A stretch of DNA of 64,000 nucleotides from Doryteuthis pealeii (GCA_023376005.1 CM042151.1:76462985-76526984); one strand, 5' to 3'. Shown: positions 33,703 through 44,790, counted from the first letter of the stretch. Notes: a model not told the origin generated them from the letters alone. Made by a program: numbers and translations.

Positions 33703-34712
33703 CTTTGCCAGAGGAATTTCTTCAAATACTGCAAAAAAAAGTATTACTGAGCGAATAATCCCTAAAAGGAAAGACGAGAACAGTCTAGACGAAAAAAAAA
33801 AAAAAAAAAGACAAATTTTGAGGTTTACTAAAGAGCCCTTAAAATACTCTTGTTCGGAAAGCGAACCCAAAAACAAATTTTAATATTGTCTTAAACTTTG
33901 TTTAAAAAAAACAAATTTTTTAATATTGTCTTAAACTTTGTTTAAAAAACAAATTTTTTAATATTGTCTCAAACTTTGTTTAAAAAACAAATTTTTAATA
34001 TTGTTTCAAGCTATTGTGTAAAAACAAAACCCTTTTGTGTCAGGAAAAACTAACAAAAAAAGATTTACCCAAAATTGTCTGCATTGAGAAACAGATAATT
34101 AAAACCTTGTCTGTTCGGAAAACAAATTAATACGTCTGCTAACAAAAAAAAACGTTTTTGAAAAAAATTTAATATTGTCTCAAACTTTGAAACTAACAAC
34201 TCTTGTGCCTGAAAAATTTGAAAAGAAAAAAAAAAAATTTTTCTTTGAATGTTATTCTAAAAAACAAAAAAAAAGCTATACCAAAAATAGTCTTGAATTT
34301 TTTATGTTAAAAAAAAAAAAAAAATACACGAACTGTTGAATCAAATATTTTTCTGTCCAAACCAAAAACGTTTGAAACCTAAAAAAAAAAAAAACAAACC
34401 CTTTTGTGCCTGAAAAAGAGAAAGAAAGAAGAAAGAAAAAAAATTTTTTTTCAACAAGTAGGCAGAGAAAAAGAAAAAAACAAATGTCCGACGTCCTTCT
34501 TCATTAAACAAATTTCGCGCCGTAAAACAGCATAGGCCAACCTCCTCAGCTGACGTCATCGACTGACAGAAGGGCTTCTCCCACTGCCACTGCCACGGCT
34601 ACGGCTACTGCTACTGCTACTGCTACTACCAAGGAAAGGGACACTAACTAAACGGGACAAGTATTATTGAAATAAAAGAAAAAAAATAAATAAATTAAAA
34701 AGAAATTTAGAG

Positions 34713-35911
34713 ATGGACTCTCTTCTAGACTCCACACAATCGTGGGAACATAAAGTTTTGGAAATAGTGGAAAAATTGGAAGAAATAAATTTGACTCCCG
34801 ACGTTCTGTCAGAAGAACGACAAACAATAAGAAACTATTTCTACCAGATTAGCGAAAATTACAAAAAAATAAGGCTAATTTGTCGTAGAGATTCCAGGGA
34901 GTTACCGTATGCTGTGGACTGTCTCTACAGGGAGAGTACCATATTCCGTATTGGAATATGGACTAGACTGGGTGTTCTGCAGCATACTAGCAATGCAAAC
35001 CTAGACCCCTCAACATTGGACAATAAAGAGGAAATTGTGGGTTTGCATTGTGAACAACCTCCAACCCCTGAGGAAAAAAATCCTATTGTTGGAAATAAAA
35101 ACTTGGGGACACCTACCTTGGAATTGGAAAAGAATAACTCAAACCTACTTTCTCCTAAAAAGGAAGGAGAGACAATAAAAATGATGGCCCACAGGAGCTC
35201 TCAAAAAATAAGATGCCTGACCAAAACTAACTTTCAAACCAGGCACAAACGAAAAAGAAAAATCTTCTCAGCCCAAGGCAGGCTGGACAAACCTACTTTC
35301 TCCTAAAAAGGAAGGAGAGACAATAAAAATGATTGGCCCCACAGGAGCTCTCAAAAATAAGATGCCTGACCCAAAACTAACTTTCAAACCAGGCACACGA
35401 AAAGAAAAATCTTCTCAGCCCCAAGGCAGGCTGGACTCAAACCTACTTTCTCCTAAAAAGGAAGGAGAGACAATAAAAATGATTGGCCCACAGGAGCTCT
35501 CAAAAAAATAAGATGCCTGACCCAAAACTAACTTTCAAACCAGGCACAATCGAAAAAGAAAAATTTTCTCAGCCCCAAGGCAGGCTGGACTCACTACTAC
35601 ATTCTCCTAAAAAGGAAGGAGAGATGATAATTATGGGCCCAGGAGCTCTTAAAAATAACAAAAATGCTAAGAAAATGCCTGACACACTCACAAATTCGAA
35701 GCTAAAGAAAATCAAAAAGAGAGTGAATAATAAAAGAAAAAATACGAAAAAATTTAAATGCGGTCCTCTACCTACTACTATTGGTCTTGGGTATGACCTT
35801 AAACTATATCCTACTACACATCCTGGATATGACCTTAAACTACATCCTACTACACATCCTGGATGTGAAGTAAAACTACATCCTACTACCAACAACAAGG
35901 GTCCTGGGTAA
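34713..35911 (+). CDS. Unrecognised repetitive ORF of the LTR element (frame-broken)
   Basis: The first open part starts MDSLLDSTQSWEHKVLEIVE and runs 197 aa; 34713-35306 is open. The N-terminal 130 residues (EERQTIRNYFYQISENYKKI, ELPYAVDCLYRESTIFRIG) look like an alpha-helical, charged Gag-like or novel domain; I do not recognise it. Then come four tandem repeats of about 48 residues with LLSPKKEGETIKMIGP and KMPDPKLTFKPGT, each shifted by one base against the last. A lysine-rich stretch and three copies of GYDLKLHPTTHP follow, ending at 35911. The position after the 5' LTR suggests a Gag-like role; this is inference. Confidence 0.5.
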
Positions 35912-36194
35912 GACCTAAAACTGCATCTGACAGAAAGTCCAGGGCCAAGACTTTAAACTGCTTCCATACTGGCTAAATTACAAGGCCAAGAAAGTCCAGG
36001 GCCAAGACTTTAAACTGCTTCCATACTGGCTAAATTACAAGGCCAAGAAGTCCAGGGCCAAGACTTTAAACTGCTTCCATACTGGAAAAAATAAAGGCCA
36101 AACTAGTCCTAGCAAGACTTAAAACTGCATAAATCATGGACCCCAAAGTTCATTTTTTAAAAACAAAACAAAATACATACAGGGGTTCCAACAC

Positions 36195-36650
36195 ACAAAA
36201 AAAACCTCCACACCTAGTGGAGTTACAGAGAGAAAAAAAACCTCAATTCGGCCATAATAATGCCGAAAGGACATAGTCCTACAAACCTCCACACCTAGTG
36301 GAGTTATACACAAAAAAAAAACCCACACCCTAGTGGAGTAACACAGATAAAAACATATGCGGCCATAATATGCCGAAAGGACACTGTCCTTCCAACCTCC
36401 ACACCTAGTGGAGTTACACAAATTAAACATATTCGGCATAATAATGCCGAAAGGACATAGTCCTACAAACCTCCACACCTAGTGGAGTTACACAAATAAA
36501 AACATCCACACCTAGTGGAGTTACACAAATAAAAACATATATTCGGCCATAATAATGCCGAAAGGACATAGTCCTACAAACCTCCACACTTAGTGGAGTC
36601 ACATACAAGGACAATGTCCTAACAACCTCCATACAAGTGGAGTTACAAAA
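36195..36650 (+). repeat. Array of about eight small hairpins before the 3' LTR
   Basis: CTCCAC-ACCTA-GTGGAG recurs about eight times (some imperfect). It alternates with CGGCAT-AATA-ATGCCG and GGAC-ATA-GTCC, all able to fold. The linkers are ttacacaaataaaaacat. Confidence 0.8.
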
Positions 36651-36838
36651 ATCAAACAGGGAATATTTTAGTAACCACTAATTGCATGGTTACAATTATG
36701 CAAGAGACAAATAACTTAGGAAATTAAAATTGTAAAATTAAAAATTGTAAAATTAAAGATAGAATAAAACGAACAATAAAATAACACATCAAACATGCAA
36801 TGAACAAACATTGCCTGTTTCTCCGTCAGTTAGGAGAA

Positions 36839-37215
36839 TGTTGGAAATTGGGTTATCTGCCCACCCGGAAGTCCGGACAATAGGGCCTGAGGATAGAACC
36901 CTGAATCAGCAGAACCAATACTGCAGGCACTAGCAGAAGACCTGATTCGGCACGCTAGAAAAAGACGTCAACTCCAACAAGCAGACAACACCGAGACAAC
37001 AAGATAAGTGCACACAAATCTCTTGTATTACCTTTATATATTACTTTTATATATCCCGCCAGTAGAAATTCTCTGGCAAACACTTAAAGACAATTACACA
37101 AGAATTACACAACTAACCCTCAAATAAAACTGTTAACCCAAATTATAAACTTTATAATTTGCCTTGTCTCCTTCCTTTACGACTGAGATACTAATTCACC
37201 CCAGTATTTCTGTTA
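36839..37215 (+). mobile_element. 3' LTR of non-autonomous LTR element
   Basis: 377 bp, no difference from 33326-33702 seen by eye. ACCAT follows. Identity of the LTRs means a recent insertion. Confidence 0.85.
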
Positions 37216-38244
37216 ACCATAGGGATTGATGGCGAGATGAGACTCAAAGAACTATTGCTGTCATCATGCCTTGATGATAATGCAATACACTATTATAGTC
37301 AACATTTCTTTTCTCAGGAACGACATAGGCAGTAAAATTGTGATACCTGCTACTCACATGGATCTCCCAAATGGGTTAAAAGGGTCTCTTTTACCTTGGC
37401 GGCCAAAACCCATTCAAAGTCAAGGAAAAGTCCAACCAAAACCTCTGCCTTTCAATGAAAGGCTAGGGGAGAAAAACCAAAAACAAATTTTAGAAGCTGG
37501 AGCCCCTAAAGGTGGTATGATGCTGAAATCCAGTGCTACCCATCACTCCCTGCGACTCTAACCATTTGCCCAAACGTGCATTGGTATCTTACCTTCCCTT
37601 TGATCAAGCGACAGTGTGGAGAGGGGGATTGCTGACAGGCCAACAGGCTTATCTTCCATGCCAAGCCACCCAGGTATGTTAGTTCAAGTAGAAAGAAAAA
37701 AACTTTGACATGCTCCATCGTCTCTCAAGACGGAAGGCTGCACAAGGAAATGAACAGGTGGAAAGAATTAATGGGATTTTTGAGGGATAGAAATATTCCT
37801 CTCTTGCATTCATTTTGTATGCTGATTACATTGTATTATCTATTATATATCATTATTCTTGAATGAAATGAATGAAATATACTGAAGCAACGTCCGTCTC
37901 CGATGGTTGATGTCAATGAACGTCCGGAAATGGATGATGGACAAATCCTGAAAGACATCCTGTAATGGAGAGCTATACATCTGGGTAAAAGACAGATTGG
38001 TCGCACACCATACCTGTGATTCAATGATGTCCTGCAAAAATGATCTCAGGTCTTTGGCATTGTCCCTTCCAGCTGGGAAAATTTGGCTCAAGACCGCCCT
38101 TGGGTGGTGGCAGATCTCCCATAGAGACTGTACATGTAAGAGTCAGTCAGAAGTCACCCTGGTACAATCATTGCAATGAAGCTAAAAGGTCCATAAGAAA
38201 AGCACGGCAACCAAAGCATGCGGAACATCATCATCTACAGGATG
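37216..38244 (+). pseudogene. LINE 3' region, degenerate copy
   Basis: Host sequence into which the LTR element inserted. From about 37870 it reads, with many frame changes, the LKQRRLRWL...MDDGQILKDILYGEL tail of a LINE. The rest (37216-37860) is its less conserved upstream part. The same sequence in cleaner form ends the window part 40941-42045. It stops at catcatcatctacag (38235) and jumps back to LTR-element sequence. Confidence 0.6.
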
Positions 38245-41200
38245 CTACTGCTACTGCTACTGCTACTACCAGGAAAGGGACACTAAACTAACGGGACAAG
38301 TATTATTGAAATAAAAGAAAAAAATAATAAATTTAAAAAGAAATTAGAGATGGACTCTCTTCTAGACTCCTACACAATTCGTGGGAACATAAAGTTTGGA
38401 AATAGTGTAAAAGTTGCGAAGTAAATGAAATTTGACTCCCGCGTTCTGTCAAGCAATGAACGACAAACAATAAGAAACTATTTCTAATCCGAGATTAGCG
38501 AATAATTACAAAAAAATAATAAGGCAATTTGTCGTAGAGATTCCAGGGAAGTTACCGTATGCTGTGGACTGTCCTGACAGCGGAAGAGTACCATATTTCG
38601 TATTGGAATATGACTGAACTGGTGTTCTGCAGCATACTAAGCATATGCAAACCTAGACCCCTGCAACATTGGACAAGTAAAGAGAACTTGTGGGTTTGCA
38701 TTGTGAACAACCTCCAACCCCTGAGCGAAAAAAAATCTCTATTGTTGGAAATAAATAACTTGGGGACACCCTACCTTGGAATTGGAAAAGAATAGTAAAC
38801 TCTACTTTCTCCTAAAAAGGAAGGAGGAGACACATCAAAATGAATGGCCCCACAGGACTCTCAAAAATAAGATGCCCTGACCAACCTAACTTTCAAACCA
38901 GGCACAAACGAAAAAGAAAAAATCTTCTCAGCCCCCAAGGCAGGCTGGACTCAACCTACTTTTCCTAAAAGGAAGGAGAAGACCAATAAAAATGAATTGG
39001 CCCACAGGAGCTCTCAAAAATATAGATGCCTGACCCAAAACTAACTTTCCAACCAGGCACAAACGACAAAGAAAATATCTTCTCAGCCCCAAGGCAGGCT
39101 GGACTCAAAACCTAACTTTCTCTCTAAAAGAGGAAGGAAGAGACAATAAAAATGATTGGCCCACAGGAGACTTCGTTCAAAAATAAGATGCCTGACCCAA
39201 AACTAACTTTCAAACCAGCACAATCGAAAAAGAAAAATTTTCTCAGGCCCCAAGCCAGGCTGGACTCACATACTATTCTCACTAAAAAGGAAGGAGAGAT
39301 GATAATTATGGCCCACAGGACTTCTTAAAAAATTAACAAAAATGCTACAGAAAATGCCGACACACTCACAAATCTCGAAGCAAAGAAATACAAAAGAGAG
39401 TGAATAATAAAAAGAAAAAATACGAAAAAATTTAAAAAATGCGGTCCTCTACCTACTACTATGGTCTTGGGTATGACTTAAACTATATTCCTATCTACAC
39501 ATCCTGGATATGACCTTAAACTACATCCTAGCTACAACATCCTGGATGTGAAGTAAATACTACATCCTAGCTCAACATCAAAGTCCTGGGTAAGGACCTA
39601 AAACTGCCATCTGACAGAAAGTCCAGGGCCAGACTTTAAACTGCTTTCCATACTGGCTAAATTACAAGGCCAAGAAAGTCCCGGGCCAAGACTTTAAAAC
39701 GCTTCACACTGGCTAAATTACAAGGCCACAGAAAGTCCAGGGCCAAGACTTTAAAACTGCTTCCATACTGGACAAAAATAAAGGCCAAACTAGTCCTAAG
39801 CAAGACTTAAAACTGCATAAATCATCGGACCCCCAAGTTCATTTTTTAAAAAACAAAACAAAATACATACAGGGGTTCCAACACACAAAAAAAACCTCCA
39901 CCACTAGTGGAGTTATCAGAGAGAAAAAATAACCTCAATCGGCATATAAAGCCGAAAGGACATTAGTCCTACAAACCTCCACACTAGTGGAGTTATACAC
40001 AAACAAAAACACCCCCACACCTAGTGGAGTAACACAGAAAAAAACATATGCGGCCATAATATATGACCCCCCCGAAAGACACTGTCCTTCCAACCTCCAC
40101 ACCTAGTGGAGTTACACAATTAAAACATATTCGCCATAATAATGCCGAAAGGACATAGTCCTAACAACCTCCACACCTAGTGGAGTTACACAAATAAAAA
40201 ACATCCACACCTAGTGGAGTTAACACAAAGTTAAAAACATATATTCGGCATAAAATAATGCCGAAAGGACATAGTCTACAAACTCCACAACTTAGTTGGA
40301 TCGTCACATACAAGGACAATGTTCCTAACAATAACCTCCGATACAAGTGGAGCGTTACAAAAATCACAACAGGGAATGATTTTAGTAACCACGTAATTGC
40401 CATGGTTACAATTCATGCAAGAGACAAATAACTAGGAAATTAAAATTGTTAAAATTAAAAAATTGTAAAAATTAAAGATAGAATAATAACGAACAATTAA
40501 TAATAACACATCAAACATGCAATGAACAAACATTGCCTGTTCTCCGTCAGTTAAGGAGAATTTGGAAATTGGGTATCGCCCACCACCGGAAAGTCCGGAC
40601 AAGTAGGGCCTGAGGATAGAACCCTGAATCAGCAGAACCACTACGTGCAGGCAACTAGCAGAAGACTGATTCGGGCACGCTAGAAAAAGACGTCAATTCC
40701 ACAAGCAGACAACACCGAGACAAAAGATAAGTGCACACCAAATCTCTTGTAATTACCTTTTATATATTACTTTTATAGTATCCGCCAGTAAGATAATTCT
40801 CTGGCAACACTTAAAGACAATTACACAAGAATTACACACTAACTCTCAATACAACTGTTACCCAAATTATAAACTTTAATAATTTGCCTTGTCTCCTTCC
40901 TTTACGACTGAGATACTAATTCACCCCAGTATTTCTGTTACCATTAGGGATTGATGGCGAGAGAGACTCAAAGAACTATGTGCTGTCATCATGCCTTGAT
41001 GATAATGCAACACTATATAGTCAACATTTCTTTTCTCAGGAACACCAATAGCAGTAAAATTGTGATACCTGCTACTCACATGGATCCCCAAATGGGTTAA
41101 AAGGGTCTCTTTAGCCTTGGTCGGCAACCCATCAAAGTCAAGGAAAAGTCCAACACAAAACCTCTGCCTTTCAATGAAAGGCTAGGGAGAGAAAAACCAA

Positions 41201-41600
41201 AAACAAATTAGAAGCTGGAGCCCCTAAAGGTGGTATGATGCTGAAATCCAGTGCTACCCATCAACTCCTGCGACACTACCATTGCCAAACGTGCATTGGT
41301 ATCTTACCTTCCCTTTGGATCAAAGCGACAGTGTGGAGAGGGGGATTTGCTGGACAGGCAACAGCTTATCTTCCATGCCAAGCCACCCAGGCTATGTAGT
41401 TCAAAGAAAAGAAAAAAAAACTTTGACACTGCTCCATCGTCTCTCAAGACGGAAGGCTGCCAACAAGGAAATGAACAGGTGGAAAGATTAAATGGGATTT
41501 TTTGAGGGATAGAAATATTCCTACTCTTGCATTCATTTTGTATCTGATTATCATTAGTATTATCTATTATATATCATTCATTCATGAATGAATGAATGAA
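38245..41600 (+). repeat. Indel-rich duplicate of 34600-37860
   Basis: It repeats the LTR element interior (from its gctactgctact run), the hairpin array, the 3' LTR (40561-40940) and the downstream LINE part, in the same order. It differs from the first copy by frequent 1-3-base insertions and deletions but few substitutions, which is the error pattern of an unpolished long read rather than of neutral decay. All reading frames are destroyed. Confidence 0.8.
40561..40940 (+). mobile_element. Third LTR copy (in the indel-rich duplicate)
   Basis: It corresponds to 36839-37215 with scattered one-base indels and is followed by the same ccat...gggattgatggcgag host flank. Confidence 0.75.
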
Positions 41601-41609
41601 TATACTGAA

Positions 41610-42045
41610 GCAACGTCGTCTCCGATGGTTGAGTCATGTACGTCGGATGGATGATGGACAAATCCTGAAAGACATCCTGTATGGAGAGCTAACATCTGGT
41701 AAAAGACAGATTGGTCGCCCCCTACTGTGATTCAATGATGTCTGCAAAAATGATCTCAGGTGCTTTGGCATTGTCCCTTCCAGCTGGGAAAATTTGGCTC
41801 AAGACCGCCCTTGGTGGTGGCAGAATCTCCATAGAGGACTGTACATGTCAGAAGTCACCCTGGTACAACATCATGAAGCTAAAAGGTCCATAAGAAAGCA
41901 ACGGCAACAAAGCATCGGAACATCATCATCTACAGGGACAACCTACAAATGCAAAATCTGTGGTCGAGAATGTTTCTCAAACATCGGACTTCATAGTCAT
42001 AGGAGGCACTGCAACTTCAGGGACACACAAAAACTTTTATTATAG
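41610..42045 (+). pseudogene. LINE ORF C-terminus with C2HC finger
   Basis: It reads LKQRRLRWLSHVRRMDDGQI and LKDILYGELTSGKRQIGRP, then after a frame change FNDVCKNDLRCFGIVPSSWE, AKRSIRKQRQQSIG and the terminal finger CKICGRECFSNIGLHSHRRH plus C, with the stop at 42043-42045. This is the C-terminal tail that follows the reverse transcriptase in a LINE polyprotein, and the finger is C-x2-C-x12-H-x3-C. One frameshift near 41720; otherwise well kept. Confidence 0.8.
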
Positions 42046-42074
42046 TCTTTTGAAACTGAATTGCCAATGAATGA

Positions 42075-42510
42075 TTATATATACTAGCAAGAATATATGC
42101 CATCCAGGCATAAGTATTTAACTTCTAATGTAATGAAATATATGAAATTAGAAAGACTAACGAAATTAGATAAGAACATATATGAAAAGATTACACGTAA
42201 TTATATTCTAATTGGTTTCCATATAAAATCATTCATAGGATTGATTTTAATACATTGGGGAATGAAACAATAATATTAGAGATCAATAACACCAATTATT
42301 TATTAAACTTGGATTTTGTTAAAACCAGTATGCAAATTAACTACACCATATATTATGTAAAACTTTATTTCTAGTGATATATAAGACACATTGCAGGATT
42401 TTAACTGCTCTAATAATATGGGTTCTTTTCCCAGAGACATTGTTAATGAATAAGATTCATTCTATTTATTAATAATTTTGACTCTAAATTGAATACTCAT
42501 TGATAAACTT
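42075..42510 (+). mobile_element. Internal fragment of the hAT-type element
   Basis: It matches 23835-24140 in order (aatatatgc, gaaagactaac, ataagaacatatat, cataggattgattttaat, gagatcaataa). Neither terminus is present. Confidence 0.65.
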
Positions 42511-42534
42511 AGGAAATTCCTAATGTAAGCAGTG

Positions 42535-42612
42535 ATGTAGTTTTGGTTACAGACACCAAATCTCCATTATAATAACTAGCAAAATAAAAAAACGCCCTCC
42601 GGGCGATGTAAA
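42535..42612 (-). mobile_element. Helitron-like 3' end joined to a 5' end
   Basis: On the minus strand the hairpin CGCCC-GGA-GGGCG is followed by 13 nt and CTAG. TTATTATAAT and GGAGATTTGGTGTCTGTAAC come next, which is the 5' start of the same family (compare 10979-11622). The element end is therefore directly followed by an element start. Confidence 0.55.
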
Positions 42613-42911
42613 AATAAATTTTTGAAAGATATTGCTTGAGGAGGTGGAAGTTAAAAATTAAATGTCGGAGAGTTTGAACCATAAATCATGAAATCATCAA
42701 ATTTATTAAAGGAGTAAAAAAAATAAAACAATTTTATAATTTCATAATTAGGCACCTATTAAATCATTTTTAAAAATTTTCTAACCTGACAGAAGTTTAA
42801 AGTTCATAAAAACCTTAGCTCAACAAAAGGATTCAGTTTCTACTAGAGATTTTAATCAAAATTTACAACACATATTTAGAAGTAGAAGAAGAGTTCAAAA
42901 TGATTAAGAAT

Positions 42912-44129
42912 CTATGGAATGTGTGTTTGCATATGTCGTTTCAGAATTGACCTTGTAATAAAAGCAGCTTCACAAAGTTCACACACAAATGGTTTTTCTC
43001 CTGTATGTCTACGTATATGTTCTTTTAAATAGGAATTCCTTGCAAAAGCAACTCCACAAATTTCACAGGCAAAAGGTTTTTCTCCAGTGTGTGATAGCAT
43101 GTGTCGTTTCAAATGTCCCTTAGCAGAAAATGGTGCTTTACAAACATCACAGAAGAATATTTTCTCCCCAGTGTGGGTTCTGACATGCAGTTTTAGATCA
43201 GAATTGCGTGAAAAGGCAGATCCACAAACTTCACAAGAAAATGGTTTATCTCTGGTGTGTATACGCATATGTCGTTTTAAATATGTATGTAGTTTAAATT
43301 CAGACTCACAAAATTCGCAGGAAAATGGTTTTTCTCCTGAATGTGTTTTTCTATGTTGTCTGAAAGAGGATTTTGATGCAAACCTTGCAGAACAAATTTC
43401 ACAAGCAAATGGTTTTTCTCCTGTGTGAGTTCGCATATGTTCAATCAAAGTTGATCTCAAAACAAAGGAAGATTGACAAACTTCACAAGTGTGTGGTTTT
43501 TCTCCAGTATGTGTAAACATGTGTCTTTTTAAGTTTGCAGAATTTGTAAACGCAAAGCCACAAACCTTACAAGAATATGGTTTCTCTCCTGTGTGGATCC
43601 TCATGTGGCTTTGCAAAGTTCCCAAAGCTGTGAATGCAGTTCCACAAACATCACAACGAAATGGCTTCTCGCCAGTGTGAGATCGTACATGTGTTTTCAA
43701 GTGGGACTTAACTGAAAATGCACTTCCACAAACCTCACAGGAAAAGGGTTTTTCTCCAGTATGTGTCCGTATATGTTTTTCTAAATCTCTACCACTTGAA
43801 AATGCAGATCCACAAACTTCACAAGGGTATGGTTTTTCACCAGTGTGTGTTGTCATATGTTGCTTCACAGTATATTTACTTGAGAATGTGGATCCACAAA
43901 CTTGGCAAGAGTAAGGTCTGTCACCAGTGTGCCGTGTCGTGTGTTGTTTCAAACTATATTTACTTGAGAATGCGACCTGACAAATTTCACAAAAAAATCT
44001 TTTTTTAACAGTGTCATGTTTTTGCATGTGAATTTCCATCTCTGAAGATGAAGGAAGAGCCAAGCTACAGATTTCACAAACAAATGTTTTTGCTTCCATA
44101 TCTGGCGAAATATCTTCCGAGAGCTGCAT
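42912..44129 (-). CDS. ZNF3: intact 14-finger C2H2 protein
   Basis: 405 aa from MQLSEDISPDMEAKTFVCEI to ILKRHMQTHIP, uninterrupted. It has fourteen C2H2 fingers (C-x2-C-x12-H-x3-H), the first being the atypical CEICSLALPSSSEMEIHMQKH shared with ZNF1 and ZNF4, the rest canonical with TGEKP or TGDRP linkers (one HSGEKP, one HTRDKP). A predicted nuclear sequence-specific DNA-binding protein, possibly a transcription or transposon-silencing factor; the target is unknown. There is no effector domain outside the fingers. The start was chosen at the first ATG; the open frame extends three codons upstream without another ATG. The exon begins after an acceptor at 44220-44221 (minus strand cattcacag), and an 8-codon uORF lies in the leader. 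Being intact next to damaged paralogs, it is the best candidate for a working gene in the window. Confidence 0.9.
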   Translation of the reverse strand: MQLSEDISPDMEAKTFVCEICSLALPSSSEMEIHMQKHDTVKKRFFCEICQVAFSSKYSLKQHTTRHTGDRPYSCQVCGSTFSSKYTVKQHMTTHTGEKPYPCEVCGSAFSSGRDLEKHIRTHTGEKPFSCEVCGSAFSVKSHLKTHVRSHTGEKPFRCDVCGTAFTALGTLQSHMRIHTGEKPYSCKVCGFAFTNSANLKRHMFTHTGEKPHTCEVCQSSFVLRSTLIEHMRTHTGEKPFACEICSARFASKSSFRQHRKTHSGEKPFSCEFCESEFKLHTYLKRHMRIHTRDKPFSCEVCGSAFSRNSDLKLHVRTHTGEKIFFCDVCKAPFSAKGHLKRHMLSHTGEKPFACEICGVAFARNSYLKEHIRRHTGEKPFVCELCEAAFITRSILKRHMQTHIP

Positions 44130-44168
44130 TATGTCCAAATGAATATCTGGAAGCTTTTGATTTTATAT

Positions 44169-44195
44169 TTATAAAAATCTTGCCAATAAATTCAT
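44169..44195 (-). promoter_or_regulatory. Upstream ORF (8 codons) in ZNF3 leader
   Basis: Minus strand ATG to TAA reading MNLLARFL, same place and length as in ZNF1 and ZNF4. Confidence 0.6.
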
Positions 44196-44339
44196 ATTTT
44201 CTCCTTCAGCCTGGGCAATCTGTGAATGAAAAGAAATAGAATTAAATATCTGAAAATACATTTATAACTTCTTTTCTTTCAACATGACTATTGAAACTAT
44301 TTTCAACATTTCTCTGAATGTTTGAGATGAGACTTAATG

Positions 44340-44615
44340 ATTAGTATTATCTGCGTTATTCGGACTATTGTCCTCATCTTCATTGTTATCTGTACAAGGT
44401 TTTGGCCAATGTGCCCTCCGGTTCAAAGTTCCGGGATGGCTCCCAATTACGACAAGAAGGTTCCCGAGTTTGAAAAGAAGGTTCCTGAGTTCGAAAAGAA
44501 GGTTCCCAAGTCAGACAATACCTGATGAAGGCCAGAGGGCACATCGGCTGAAACGTTTTACAGATAACAATGAAGATGAGGACAATAGTCCGAATAATGC
44601 AGATAATACTATTTT
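44340..44615. repeat. Foldback form of the VPEFEKK-family repeat
   Basis: Arms 44347-44420 and 44535-44612 are inverted copies (attcggactattgtcctcat and complement; gatgtgccctcc-type words). Between them a 21-bp unit repeats and reads KVPEFEKKVPEFEKKVPKSD. The spacing suggests a short element with its own minisatellite. Confidence 0.7.
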
Positions 44616-44674
44616 CGACATGATTATTACTATACTATAGATGCATACTATATCTTGTAATCAAGTATTTCCTA

Positions 44675-44790
44675 TCATCGTCTAATGGTTAGCAAAGTAG
44701 TCTCACAGATCCATTACTACTAAATAAAAACTTCAATCCTCCTGGATGCCCTATCCTTGTATCCTTCTGTCACATCCTACCCATAATGAC
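44675..44790 (+). repeat. tRNA-derived SINE-like fragment
   Basis: The head cgtctaatggttagcaaagt resembles a tRNA A-box region; cttcaatcctcc some 60 bp on resembles a B box. A similar fragment lies at about 54320-54385. Too degraded for a tRNA gene. Confidence 0.45.

Larger units (their letters stand above)
33703..36838 (+). mobile_element. Internal region of non-autonomous LTR element
   Basis: 3.1 kb without gag-pol, protease, RT or integrase. It holds, in order, six or so tandem AT-rich units of about 38 bp (33850-34170, phrase attgtcttaaactttg), A-rich spacer, a GC/CTGCTA repeat (34590-34630), an ORF with tandem peptide repeats (34713-35911), three 56-bp repeats (35930-36090, phrase agggccaagactttaaactg), a hairpin array (36195-36650), and a purine tract taggagaa against the 3' LTR. 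A partner element must supply the enzymes. Confidence 0.75.
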
